From Chrysoperla carnea (lineage: Eukaryota; Arthropoda; Insecta; Neuroptera; Chrysopidae), in the NCBI RefSeq assembly GCF_905475395.1, contig NC_058337.1:106510368-106574367 (forward strand): DNA of 64,000 nucleotides, in the 5' to 3' direction. Positions 21,001 through 33,763 of this stretch are shown in pieces. How positions within the stretch are numbered: position 1 is the stretch's first letter; each line of letters begins with the position of its first letter. A program made the translations under genes and the position numbers. Below the pieces are notes generated by a model. The model made no database searches. It worked only from the letters and a program-made list of their open reading frames with translations, and was not told where the DNA came from.

Positions 21001-24000
21001 ATTTGGGTCAAATTTTTCAATTCTGTAATCAAAATTAACCTGGCTCTAATAGGTTTCAATAATTTGGAGCACTGGTACCTGAATTAAACATATCAGTGAT
21101 AGCTAGCGTAAAACTGACATTGCAGCTGAAAAGAATGACCTAAAATTAGTGGATTTCAAAAAAAATTTCAATAAGATCGGATCAAATTTGGCTGTGTTAT
21201 CAAAAATATCAAATTTTTTAACTTGATGACGTCATCAGAATCCAAAAAATTTAATTTCACTTTATCATATTCAAATTTTATTCAATTTTGATAAACAAAG
21301 TATGTAATCCTACTAAATTTGAGTCATATTTTTCAAATTTGTGATCAAAATTAACCTAGCTCTAATAGGTTTCAATAATTTGGAGCCCTGGTGCCGGAAT
21401 TAAACATATCAGTGATAGCTGGCGTAAAACTGACATTGCAGCTGAAAAGAATGACCCAAAATTAGTGAATTTCAAAAAAAATTTCAATAAGATCGGATCA
21501 AATTTGGCTGTGTTATCAAAAATATCAAATTTTTTAACTTGATGACGTCATCAGAATCCAAAAAATTTAATTTTCCTCTATCACATTCAAATTATATCTA
21601 ATTTTGATAAACAAAGTATGTAATCCTACTAAATTTGGGTCAAATTTTTCAATTCTGTAATCAAAATTAACCTGGCTCTAATAGGTTTCAATAATTTGGA
21701 GCCCTGGTACCGGAATTAAACATATCAGTGATAGCTAGCGTAAAACTGACATTGCAGCTGAAAAGAATGACCCAAAATTAGTGGATTTCAAAAAAAAAAA
21801 ATCCAATAAGATCGGATCAAATTTGGCTGTGTTATCAAAAAAATCAAATTTTTTAACTTGATGACGTCATCAGAATCCAAAAAATTTAATTTTGCTCTAT
21901 CACATTCAAATTTTATCTAATTTTGATAAACAAAGTATGTAATCCTACTAAATTTGGGTCAAATTTTTCAATTCTGTAATCAAAATTAACCTGGCTCTAA
22001 TAGGTTTCAATAATTTGGAGCACTGGTACCTGAATTAAACATATCAGTGATAGCTAGCGTAAAACTGACATTGCAGCTGAAAAGAATGACCCAAAATTAG
22101 TGGATTTCAAAAAAAATTTCAATAAGATCGGATCAAATTTGGCTGTGTTATCAAAAATATCAAATTTTTTAACTTGATGACGTCATCAGAATCCAAAAAA
22201 TTTAATTTCACTTTATCATATTCAAATTTTATTCAATTTTGATAAACAAAGTATGTAATCCTACTAAATTTGAGTCATATTTTTCAAATTTGTGATCAAA
22301 ATTAACCTAGCTCTAATAGGTTTCAATAATTTGGAGCCCTGGTACCGGAATTAAACATATCAGTGATAGCTAGCGTAAAACTGACATTGCAGCTGAAAAG
22401 AATGACCCAAAATTAGTGGATTTCAAAAAAAAAAAATCCAATAAGATCGGATCAAATTTGGCTGTGTTATCAAAAAAATCAAATTTTTTAACTTGATGAC
22501 GTCATCAGAATCCAAAAAATTTAATTTTGCTCTATCACATTCAAATTTTATCTAATTTTGATAAACAAAGTATGTAATCCTACTAAATTTGGGTCAAATT
22601 TTTCAATTCTGTAATCAAAATTAACCTGGCTCTAATAGGTTTCAATAATTTGGAGCACTGGTACCTGAATTAAACATATCAGTGATAGCTAGCGTAAAAC
22701 TGACATTGCAGCTGAAAAGAATGACCCAAAATTAGTGGATTTCAAAAAAAATTTCAATAAGATCGGATCAAATTTGGCTGTGTTATCAAAAATATCAAAT
22801 TTTTTAACTTGATGACGTCATCAGAATCCAAAAAATTTAATTTTGCTCTATCACATTCAAATTTTATCTAATTTTGATAAACAAAGTATGTAATCCTACT
22901 AAATTTGGGTCAAATTTTTCAATTCTGTAATCAAAATTAACCTGGCTCTAATAGGTTTCAATAATTTGGAGCACTGGTACCTGAATTAAACATATCAGTG
23001 ATAGCTAGCGTAAAACTGACATTGCAGCTGAAAAGAATGACCCAAAATTAGTGGATTTCAAAAAAAATTTCAATAAGATCGGATCAAATTTGGCTGTGTT
23101 ATCAAAAATATCAAATTTTTTAACTTGATGACGTCATCAGAATCCAAAAAATTTAATTTCACTTTATCATATTCAAATTTTATTCAATTTTGATAAACAA
23201 AGTATGTAATCCTACTAAATTTGAGTCATATTTTTCAAATTTGTGATCAAAATTAACCTAGCTCTAATAGGTTTCAATAATTTGGAGCCCTGGTGCCGGA
23301 ATTAAACATATCAGTGATAGCTGGCGTAAAACTGACATTGCAGCTGAAAAAATGACCCAAAATTAGTGGATTTAAAAAAAAATTCCAATAAGATCGGATC
23401 AAATTTGGCTGTGTTATCAAAAAAATCAAATTTTTTAACTTGATGACGTCATCAGAATCCAAAAAATTTAATTTTGCTCTATCACATTCAAATTTTATCT
23501 AATTTTGATAAACAAAGTATGTAATCCTACTAAATTTGGGTCATATTTTTCAATTCTGTAATCAAAATTAACCTGGCTCTAATAGATTTCAATAATTTGG
23601 AGCCCTGGTACCGGAATTAAACATATCAGTGATAGCTAGCGTAAAACTGACATTGCAGCTGAAAAGAATGACCCAAAATTAGTGGATTTCAAAAAATTTC
23701 AATGAGATCGGATCAAATTTGGCTGTGTTAGCAAAAATATCAAATTTTTTAACTTGATGACGTCATCAGAATCCAAAAAATTTAATTTTGCTCTATCACA
23801 TTCAAATTTTATCTAATTTTGATAAACAAAGTATGTAATCCTACTAAATTTAGGTCATTCTTTTCAAATTTTTTATCAATACTCTTAATAGGTTAAAAGA
23901 ATTGGGGATCCTGTCCTCGGAATTTGACTGTATCATCAAAATATTTTTTAAAGTTGTATTTAAGATTCTACAGTACGAAATCCGACAGTTCGAAATCCAG

Positions 24001-27000
24001 CATAAAAGCAATACAATTTATAGGTTGCTTAAAATTGTCTTAAGTAAATTTTACATCAAGTTTTTCGCTTTTATAGTCATATACGCCCGATAATGATACA
24101 TACTCTACTGTTCGTGATTCATCAACTCAAGGAAGGTATACTACGGATGACTTACAACAAACAAGTGGGGATGAAGAAGATTTATATGGAGATGATACTG
24201 ATGAAGGAGATCAACAAGATTTGGAAGATAGGAATGAAGGACGCAAAGATGCTGATGACGAAGACCAAAGGGAACCATATGATACGCGCAATGAGTTTGT
24301 GGAAGCACTATCGCTTATTGAAGACGTCGAGGATCCAAATAGCGGTAATAAAGGTTTTATAAAATATGCAAAAGATAAATTTGATGGTGAACGTACCGAT
24401 ATCTTAGGTATGGAAAAGGACTTATGTGTTGATGAAGACTTGAGTAGATCAGAGGATGTAATGAAAAAAGAAGTTGACTACACGCCATCTTCAAGGGAAC
24501 TTTGGCCGTTGGATGGTGACCAATCAAATGAAGATGTTGAGAGCTTCAAAACGTCAATACAATATGAAAATAGTAGTGATAATATGCATTTACACTCGAT
24601 GGCTACTGTGGCACCCCAACATAAGATTGTAGAAGGAAATTTACAAACACTGAAAAGTGGGAAAGTTAAAAAGCATTTACGCTCGGCCGCTACTGAGACA
24701 CCTCAATATGATAACATAAATGAAAATACACAAACGCTGAAAAATGATAAAAAACATAATAATAGTAATCTAACACCATTATCAAGTGAACTTTGGGCAC
24801 TTGTTAATGACGAAGAATCAAATGAAGACCTTGGGAGCTATAGAACGCCAATACAATATGAAAATGCCAATAGCCATTTGCGTACAGCAGTTACTGATCC
24901 ACCTCAACCTGAGAGCGTAAATGATAATGTAAAAACACTGTTGTATGAGCAAAATCAAAATAAAAAATTTGCTGTACTTATTCACAGTATTGAAAATGAA
25001 GCTGTTCAATCATTTATACATGCATCAATTGAAAATACGGATAGTATACAGCCACGAAAGGTAGACCAAGAGCTATCAAGTGAACGTGAGAATGTCGTTG
25101 CTGCAATGTCTCATAGATCATCAGCTGAAGCTCAACATAATAAAAAATCACCCAGAAACAGTAAAAATTCTGGTTCTATAAATCTTAATTTGATAAGTAA
25201 AGGCACTGAAAATAAACATGAGAGCAAAGATGCTACAGATCCAAAATTGCTGGTGCCAGATATTTCAATTAAACATGAACTTTACGCCGGTATTGTATAT
25301 GATTCATTAAGTCGAAGACTATCAGATAAAACTAGGACATCATTATCAGATAAAAAATCTCCAAGAACTAGTAAAGATGCTGGTATTATAGATCCAAAAT
25401 TGGTAACTCAAGGTGCATCAAGTAAACGTGGGAGTGCAGACATTGGATTGCCTCGCAGATCATCGACAAGAAGTCAGGCGGATAAAACATCACCAAGAAC
25501 GAGTAAAGATTCTGAAGGTATAGATCCTAAATTGTTTTCGCAAGATATGTCGATTAAACGTGAGTTGCACGCAGATATTGTAAATTCACTCACTCGTAGA
25601 CTTTCTAACAAAGTTCAAGAGGATAACAAATCTCCAAGAACTAGTAACGATGCTGGTATTATGGATACAAAATTGATAGCTCAAGATGCATCAAGTAAAC
25701 GTGGGAGTGCAGACGCTGGATCCTCTCGTAGATCATCGACTAAAGCTCAGGCAGATAAAACAACACCAAGAACGAGTAAAGATTCTGAAGGTATAGATCC
25801 TAAATTGCTGGCGCAAGATATTTCGATTAAACGTGAGCTTCACGAAGGGATTGTAAATTCATTTACTCGTAGACTATCAGACAAATCACAAGCAGATAAA
25901 AAATCTCCAAGAACTAGTAAAGTTACTGGTGTTATGAATCCTAAATTGATAACTCAAGATCAAGATGAATCAAGTAATCCAAGAAGTATAAGTGACTTTT
26001 CCTCTCGTAAACCATCGACAAAAACTCAGGCAGATAAAAAATCACCAAGAACAAGTCAAGATTTATCTGAAAGTATAGATCCAAAATTATTGGCTCAAAA
26101 TGTTCCAAATAATAAACGTGGGAGTGAAGATTCATCCTCTCGAAAATCATCAATTAAAGAACCGAATAATAATCAGCATTTAGCAGGTCCAGGCGAATCA
26201 ATTAAAATTCAAAGTGAAGATGGCCAGTCGGTTAAAGGTTCAGATTTTGAATTTGGAGCCGTGGAAGTATCAGATAAACGTAAGAATGTAATTTCCCCTT
26301 CTTCTGGCAAAACATTAACGAAAGATCAACCAAGTTTACCTAAAGAATGGAGAAATGATGATGTCCAGACAATTATGCAAACGTTAATTAAAGGTCTAGA
26401 TCCAGAATTTGAAACCGTAAAAGTATCAGATAAACAGAGTGTAAACACTCCTTCCTCTCGCAAATCATCAACGGAAGATCAACCAAATTTACCTAAAGAT
26501 AATGATACAAGGGATCAATTAGATCCTCATATTTGTAATGCGATGAAAAAATCGGAGAATGAAAGCATTAAACTCACTATAAGTTCACCGATTAGTTATT
26601 CAGAAAGTACCGCGGTTAAAATATTACCAACCGTTGAACGAACTATTTGTGAATGTGATAAATCACGTCCTGGTAAAACCTCATTTACTAGTGTAAAGAA
26701 TGAAAATGTGTCTCTTAGTAAAAGCTTAGAACATTCTATAGAAGAACGTGAAGAGCCACGCTCGGGCCAGTCATCAAATTCTAGTGCAAAAAATGAAAAT
26801 GTGAATTCTAGTAATAGTTTACCAAAATTTGTAGAAGAAAAATCACCTCTGAGCCAAATTTCAGAGCCTAATAGTAAAGTTTTACCAATAACTGCAACTA
26901 AACCGAGTCTTTGTGAATGTGAAAAACAACTAGTAAGTGAATCAATACCTATTAGACAAATAGATTCTTATGATAAGTGGTTGGGGGCGTACGTAGTACC

Positions 27001-30000
27001 TTGTGCAGCAAATAAAATAATCTTTCCAACTGAAACTCTTAAACCGCAAGATTCGCTTAGTATTTGTGAATGTGAAGTTAAAATTGTTAAGCCTGCCGAT
27101 CGTAAGCCGTGTAAAGCGTGTGAATATGCCGCACGAATGCGAACATCGAATTCAGATGAAATATCAGAAGAATCTTATGAAAAACCTAATGAAATCATTC
27201 TAGGAAAAATTTCTCCAGATACTTCAAAGGCCGATACAGTTGCTATGAAACCTTCAGGTTGTATATGCGAGCCACAGCAAGCTACAAATTCGTCAGATGT
27301 TCAACCAATTCTAAAAATAATTCTACCTTATACAGATGGTACGAAACAAAACATATTAGAAATAGGTATTCGGCAAACAAATATAGAATTTCTAATATCT
27401 AATACTTCGGTAGAACAAAGGAACTGGTCAAACGAACGTCAAACTGGTGGTGAAAATGTAAATAAAAATAACACACTTACCAATAACAATGATAATTGGA
27501 GTAGTGAGATTGTACAGAATCCTCACAATTCAGAAGATAATACTCAAGAAAGAAATCTTCAAGACAAACATTCTTCAAAACCAGAGGACAATGAATTTGC
27601 AGATGGTTGGAGTGTAACAGCTTGTCGAGAACATTTTGGAGAGCCTAGTTCAGATGGTAGTATTGCATTTATATTGCAAGAAGAGCAATATGATCCACCA
27701 GGGCCATATGATTGCAAGAAAACCTTCGGTGATGATAAAATAAGCAAACATATTCAACAAATTGAGAAGATTATTAAAAAATACACAGATCTTTCTGGTT
27801 TGAAATTTGAAACTATGTACGACAAAGAAAAAATGAGGAAGATTTTCAGACGTTGGTTGAATGGAACAGATTCTTCAAGTCTTGATTCATCGTTGAGTCG
27901 AAGTCGATCAGAAGTACATTCTAAATGTAGACAATTTATTAAAGATACCAAAGCCAAAAGCGAAATTGTTGCTATGTTAGATTATGAAGTATTATCAGAT
28001 ACGCCAGATAATAACGATTCTTTTATCCAATATGAAAATGAATTACGCCAATTAGAGTATTTTTCTAACCAAGATGATGATTCAGACGTCATAGAAAATC
28101 CAAACCAAAAAACTTGTAAATCTTTAAAATCTTCAGCAAATTCTTCAGAATCTCGAAAAAATCAATTAGATTATGCATATAATTCAAACTTATCAAATGA
28201 TTTATGTGAATGTTGCTTAAAACCAGTAAATGTCTCAAAGAGTCAAGTAAATGTTTGCAATTCTAAAATAAATAATTCAGTATGCAACGCAAATATGGGA
28301 AATAATTCAGTGGGCAATACAAATGTGGGAAATAATTCAGTGTGCAATGCAAGTATGTGGAATAATTCAGTAATCAATCCAAATACTTGGAATTATTCAG
28401 AATACAATCCAAACAATCTAAGATCAAGAACAAATGTTTCGGAACGTAAAACAATACCAATATTTACAAAATCTTCCAAGAAAGTTTGTTGTTGCTCCAA
28501 ATACAATTCACCTTCGTGCGATGAGCTATTACCGCCATTTACTAGAGATAGCGAAGCAACAATACCATCTATGAAGCTTATCACTGAATCTCACAGTCAA
28601 GATCAGTGTGTTATCATCAAACATAGTAACAGTGATGTTGTTTCTAATTTGAGTTCATCGCCAACAATGTCAGAACAGAACTTATCATTTACAGACACGA
28701 TTAATGATTCCAATTTCCGAATACCGTGGGCATGTGATTATTCACATATTGAGTTAGATTGTACAGAAAAGTTGCCTGATAAAATCTCAAATGAAACAAT
28801 TTTATTCCAATCGATTGATTCATTGGAAGAAAAGGTGTCAGAATTTAAAATATCATGTGGTAGTGATTATTCTCATTTTTCTAAGGAAAAAGAATGTGCA
28901 TCAGTACAAAATGTAACAAGACACAGTGAAGATTTAATGAATGTAAAGCACTCTGAAAAACCTAAACAAAATCGTTGGGAAATATCTACACATCGATTAG
29001 TTATTAGTGGAATGAAGATAACTGATAAGATGCCTTCGTGTCCAACATTATCATTTGATAATGAAAAATATTATGAATCATTTGATTATCCGCATAAAAA
29101 AACATGGAGTGAGGATTACTCACATTACACGTCAGAATCTGATTGCGTATCAGAGCAGGAAAAGACACAGCTAAGTGAGCCATTGATAAATTTTCAAATT
29201 CTTGAAAAACAGACGCAAGTATGTCCAGATATAGAGCCTTCCAATCACATGATCCAGTTTAGTGGAATGAATTTAAGAGGAAAGTCTGAAGTAGAACTAG
29301 TTAATATCTGTCCATCAGTTACCGCTTTAAAAGTTTTCTATTCTTGTTCCAGTATTCCTTACAATATTCCTTACGACACTGACTGGTGTTTAAAAATTCT
29401 TGAAAATCAAAAATCAGGAGCTGGAAGTGTATATCAGAGCTGTGAAAAAGTTGATCAATTAATTGGAGAACAATCATCAATAGATGATTATTCTGTTGAT
29501 AATTGTTTTGATTATCCATTAGCTAAATCAACTGAACCTTCTGCGTGTCTTTGTGGAATCTGTAAACTAAGCGGCTGCAAATGCACGACTGTGAAAGTAA
29601 ACTCATCCACAAAATTAATTCAAGAATACTGTGAATGTAAAATTTGCAAGTGTGAAAGCATGAATCTACGCTCAAATAAATCCAAAGCATCTCGACAAAG
29701 TTGTACAAGTGGAGTCACTGCACTTGTCGAAACTAAAATTGTGAGTCGCCAATTAGAAACATGTCCGAAACTTGTTTCTAAGGCTCAAGAAATAAAAGTG
29801 ACCAAATTGACTGATATTGCAATATGCAAAGAAAATTTAAAATCAGACACTTGTAATTGCGATATTGTTGTAAATCAGCAGCCACGATCAAAATTGACTC
29901 ATTCGTTAAGCGATCCACAAATATGTAGTCAATGGCCAGTAGCAAAATTGACTGAGAATACAATAAACCAAAAACATTGTGAATGTGGATTTTGTCACTT

Positions 30001-33000
30001 TGTTGACTGCAGCTGTGAATTTGCAAGTAAACATTCCCGTTCAAAATCAGTGGTTTCATCAACACATCGACAACGAGGAGGCACTCTACCCCCAGGGTCA
30101 AAATCAACTGATAATATAATTTGCCAACAAAGCTGTAAATGTGGAATATGTCACTTGGTTGATTGCAAATGTGAAAATGCAAATCATCAGTCATATGCAA
30201 AATCAGATCTTTCATCAGCAGATAAAAAAAATGGCAATTTCAATTCGGCAAAACAATCTATTGATAATTCAATTTGCCAGGAATCCTGTAAATGTGGATT
30301 TTGTAACTCGGCTAAATGCAAATGTGAATCTGTAAATCAACAGTCATGCACTAAAACAGATCGACAATCAACAAATGTACAAATTAATCAACGCTCAGCA
30401 AATGTTATATGCCAGAAAAGGTGTAAATGTGAAAGATGCCAATTAGTTGATCGTAAATGTGAAGGTGTGGATAAAAAAATTAGTACACGCTCAGGAACGA
30501 AACCAAATTATTCTTGCATCCATCAACAAAACTGCAAATGTGAAGTTTGCATAAAAAAAAGTTGTGAGTGTAAAACTACGAAATTAGAATTAAAAACGAA
30601 GTACTCCAGTTTGAAGTGTTTGAAAGCCAGAGCAATACGTTTATTGCAAAAATCAAATGAAAATTCAATTTGCAGAAATGAAATTACTGAAGTTTCACTA
30701 ACAAAATCAAAGAATAACCAAAGCTTAAGCAGTAAATGTGCAGTTAAAGACTGTTGGAAAGATGAAACAGTAAAGCCATGTAAAACAACCAAGTCTAAAG
30801 ATAATCAGAATCAAGACTATAAATGTGGATGCTCAACAAGGGCAAATGGTAATGAAAATCAAAGATTTAAATGTGAATTTTGTAATGATAGCGGTTGTTG
30901 TAAGTGTAAAACTACGAAGCCATGTTCAACAAGGTCAAAGGATAATCAAAACAAAAGCAATAAATGTGGATTCTGTAATGACGAGGATTGTAAATGTGAA
31001 ATTTCGAAGCCATGTTCACAAACAAGATCAAAAGGCAATAAAAATCAAGACTTCAAATGTGAATTTTGTAATGACGTCGATTGTAAGTGTGAAATTTCGA
31101 AGCCATGTTCACCAACAAGGTCAAAAGGCATCAAAAATCAACGCTATAAATGTGATTTTTGTAATGACGACGATTGTAAGTGTGAAATTTTTAGGCCATG
31201 TCCAACAATAAGGTCAACAGACAATAAAAACCAGAGTTATAAATGTGAATTTTGTAATGATGACGATTGTAAATGTGAAATTTCGAGACCGTGTCCAATA
31301 AAAAGATCAAAAGGCCATAAAAATCAAGGAAATAAGTGTGAATTTTGTAATGATGACGATTGTAAATGTGAAACCAAAAACCTACAATCTGGTAGCCTCA
31401 AATCAGATGATGATTTTTTCTCAGCATTGGAGGAGCAATTAACTGGGACCAAAACTGCTAAAGTTGAATCGGATCAAGATATCTGCATTTGCCCAGATTG
31501 CCATTGTGAAACTTTGATTCCTGACTCTGCAATAAAATCGAATGATAAATCTCCATTTGATGACGAAGTTTGTATATGCTCTGATTGCGAATGTGAAACT
31601 TTGATTCCTCATTCATCAACAAAAGCGAAAGATAAACTCCCATTAGATGACGAAGTTTGTACATGCCAAGTTTGCGAGTGTGAAATTGTAAATCAATCTA
31701 GGTTAAAATCGGGCAAATCGAATTTACAAACATGTACCTGTAGAGTTTGTCACTGTGAAAAATTAATTCCACGTTCAGAGGATAAATCGAATGATAAAGT
31801 CTTTAGTCCTTTATTAATTCCACTAGATTGTACTTGTGGAAGATGTCTGTGTGAAAAAATCAATTCACAAGGGATAAAATCCGAAAACATTGAAGCGTCG
31901 CCAATAGTAAAGGATAAGGCTGAACAAAGCTGTAAATGTGGATTCTGTAATCAAGTTGATTGCAAGTGTGAAAATACAAAATTAAGCTCGGTCTCAAAAT
32001 CTAATGATAGCCAAGCCTCAAAATGTGAAACTGTAAAACTATGCACAGCAAATAAATCAAACGTTAATCGAGTATGCCAACAAAGCTCGATCTGTAGAAT
32101 CTGTAAATCAGCTCATTGCAAGTGTGAAATAATAAAATTACGGTTAGCAACCTTATCGAAAGATTCAATACGCCAGCAAAGCTGTAAATGTGGATTCTGT
32201 CAAATAGATGATTGCCAATGTCAAACTGAGAATGTAAAACTAATCGATCGAGATCAACGGCAAAATAATTGTACATGTCGTGTTTGCGAATGTGGCAAAA
32301 CAAAACCACTATCAATTTCGAAATCAGGTAAAATTTCCATATGTCAAAAAATATGTGATTGTGGCGTCTGTGAAATTATAGATTGTATATGTCAAAGTGA
32401 TAATGTAAGTAGCACATCAAATTATTTTGAAAATCGTGTACGGTCAGTATGTGATAAGTTTTCTGGAATGAAAGTGAATGTTAGCAATTCAGAGTCGATT
32501 ATTTGTTGTGACGAAATTAATTCGAGCCTTCCCGCTCAAAAAACGCATAATTCAAATGATTTGGAAATTGGAAAGCCATGTATATTTATTCCATGTTCTT
32601 CTGTGCTTAAACCATTAAAAAGTGCTTCTGTGGAGTGTAAGTCCAAATCGATGTCAGAAATAATAAATGATTGTTTCTTTACAAAAGTTTGCACAACCAA
32701 AATATGTTCTAAGCCAAATTTAACAATGAAACAACTTTGTTCCGAACCAAAAATATGTCCATCAAATATTTGCTCAAGCAAATACACGAAGCATGAAGAT
32801 ACAAATAAAATTTCAATTACATATCAACGTAAGAGCAGTTTTTGTAAATGTGTTACTGAATCAGAGTCTGTATTACAAATAAGCAATTATCCATCAAGTC
32901 ATTCAAGACGGTCAGTCAAATCTACGAAAATTGGAATAAAAAGTACGAGATCATTACGATCGGAAATAAGGAAAAGATCTAAACATGGAAAAAGACAAAA

Positions 33001-33724
33001 ATCTCATGAAAGTAAAAAATCATCTGAACGAAATTTATCTTCAACAACTGCTTCGACGGCTTCGCAAACAGAAAGAAAGAGTTTACGTGAAAATGTGGTA
33101 ACAAAAGCGATCATTTCGTATGAAAACGAAATTCGTCCATTAAAAGAAGCTTTATTTTCATTACAAACGAAAATAAAAAATTTGAATTTTATTGATATGG
33201 GTGTGGGTAATCTTTCAGTGTCTAATATTCTAAGCTCTCCAAAATATTCCTCGGCAGCTATGTCGAGATATCCCAATTTATATCAATCACCTACAAGACC
33301 TATTCGAGAATGTTATTGCCCCGAAAACCCATTTGGATTCCAAAATTTTAATTATCCAACAACATCCAGAAATATCCCTACGCATTGTGTAAATAAAAAT
33401 TGTGAATGTTTTGCATCAAAATCATTCCGACAGAATGTGCCTGGAACTTCGAAAGATGTAAATAATGTAGCACCTGTAAAAAAACGTCAAAAAAAATCGC
33501 CTATTGTACGGCATACGGAAATAAATGCAGCAACTGTCCCTAATTTATCGAAAATGCAACCTATGAAGCCATTAAATCAAGATGATCTTCGTAAACGTAA
33601 GTTACAAAATTTAGCCAATTTAAAAATAGAGCCAGAAAATTTCATTTTGGGAAGTACACCTTTAAGAACAGATCCCGATATGTTATTTGCATGGAAAAAG
33701 CCTCCAAACAGATTTGATAAATAA
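18054..33724 (+). CDS. Giant Cys-module repeat protein (~3,351 aa)
   Basis: Unrecognised protein. Exon 18054-18476 (acceptor TTTTAACAG, ATG at 18069, donor CAG|GTTCAT) joins in phase 0 to exon 24077-33724. The frame of the second exon is closed by the TAG of its own acceptor, so it opens exactly at the splice site. Total 136 + 3,215 residues. Approximate layout: 1-180 mixed; 545-838 Ser/Lys/Arg repeats with units such as KKSPRTSKDAG, IDPKLLAQD and SIKREL, arranged in alternating pairs; 1535-1585 Asn/Ser repeats; 1685-1828 three DYSH-containing segments; 1958-2911 an array of Cys modules C-K-C-G-x-C-x(4-5)-C-K-C-E. Within that array, 2395-2571 holds six 31-residue tandem units (KCEFCNDDDCKCEISRPC type). 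A basic, probably helical C-terminal region (RRSVKSTK..., then a short heptad-like stretch) follows, ending NRFDK. The Cys spacing suggests metal binding or disulphide cross-linking. No signal peptide or membrane segment is apparent. A 5' untranslated exon must exist upstream. Confidence 0.8.
18680..23925. repeat. ~316-bp satellite array, 17 units, intronic
   Basis: Tandem array filling most of the intron 18477-24076. The anchor GATGACGTCATC starts at 18695, 19011, 19326, 19642, 19958, 20276, 20592, 20909, 21225, 21541, 21860, 22176, 22495, 22811, 23127, 23442 and 23756. The period is 314-319, and length changes come mainly from an A-run. Units are highly similar and fall into two main variants, recognised by GCTCTATCAC versus CACTTTATCATATTC about 30 bases after the anchor. 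First and last units are truncated or diverged. Every unit keeps TGACGTCA, the full cAMP-response-element palindrome, and a CAGCTG E-box. No open frame of note is present. Confidence 0.97.
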
Positions 33725-33757
33725 TTGAATTCGATTCATATAAAATTTAGTGGCGTC

Positions 33758-33763
33758 AATAAA
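33758..33763 (+). terminator. Polyadenylation signal of giant Cys-module gene
   Basis: AATAAA 33 bases after the stop codon at 33722-33724, at a normal distance for a short 3' UTR. Confidence 0.65.

Noticed and set aside
18680..23925. CRISPR-like or centromeric array
   Set aside because: Units are contiguous with no spacers, period is 316 bp, the locus is eukaryotic and intronic; a centromere would need a much larger array.
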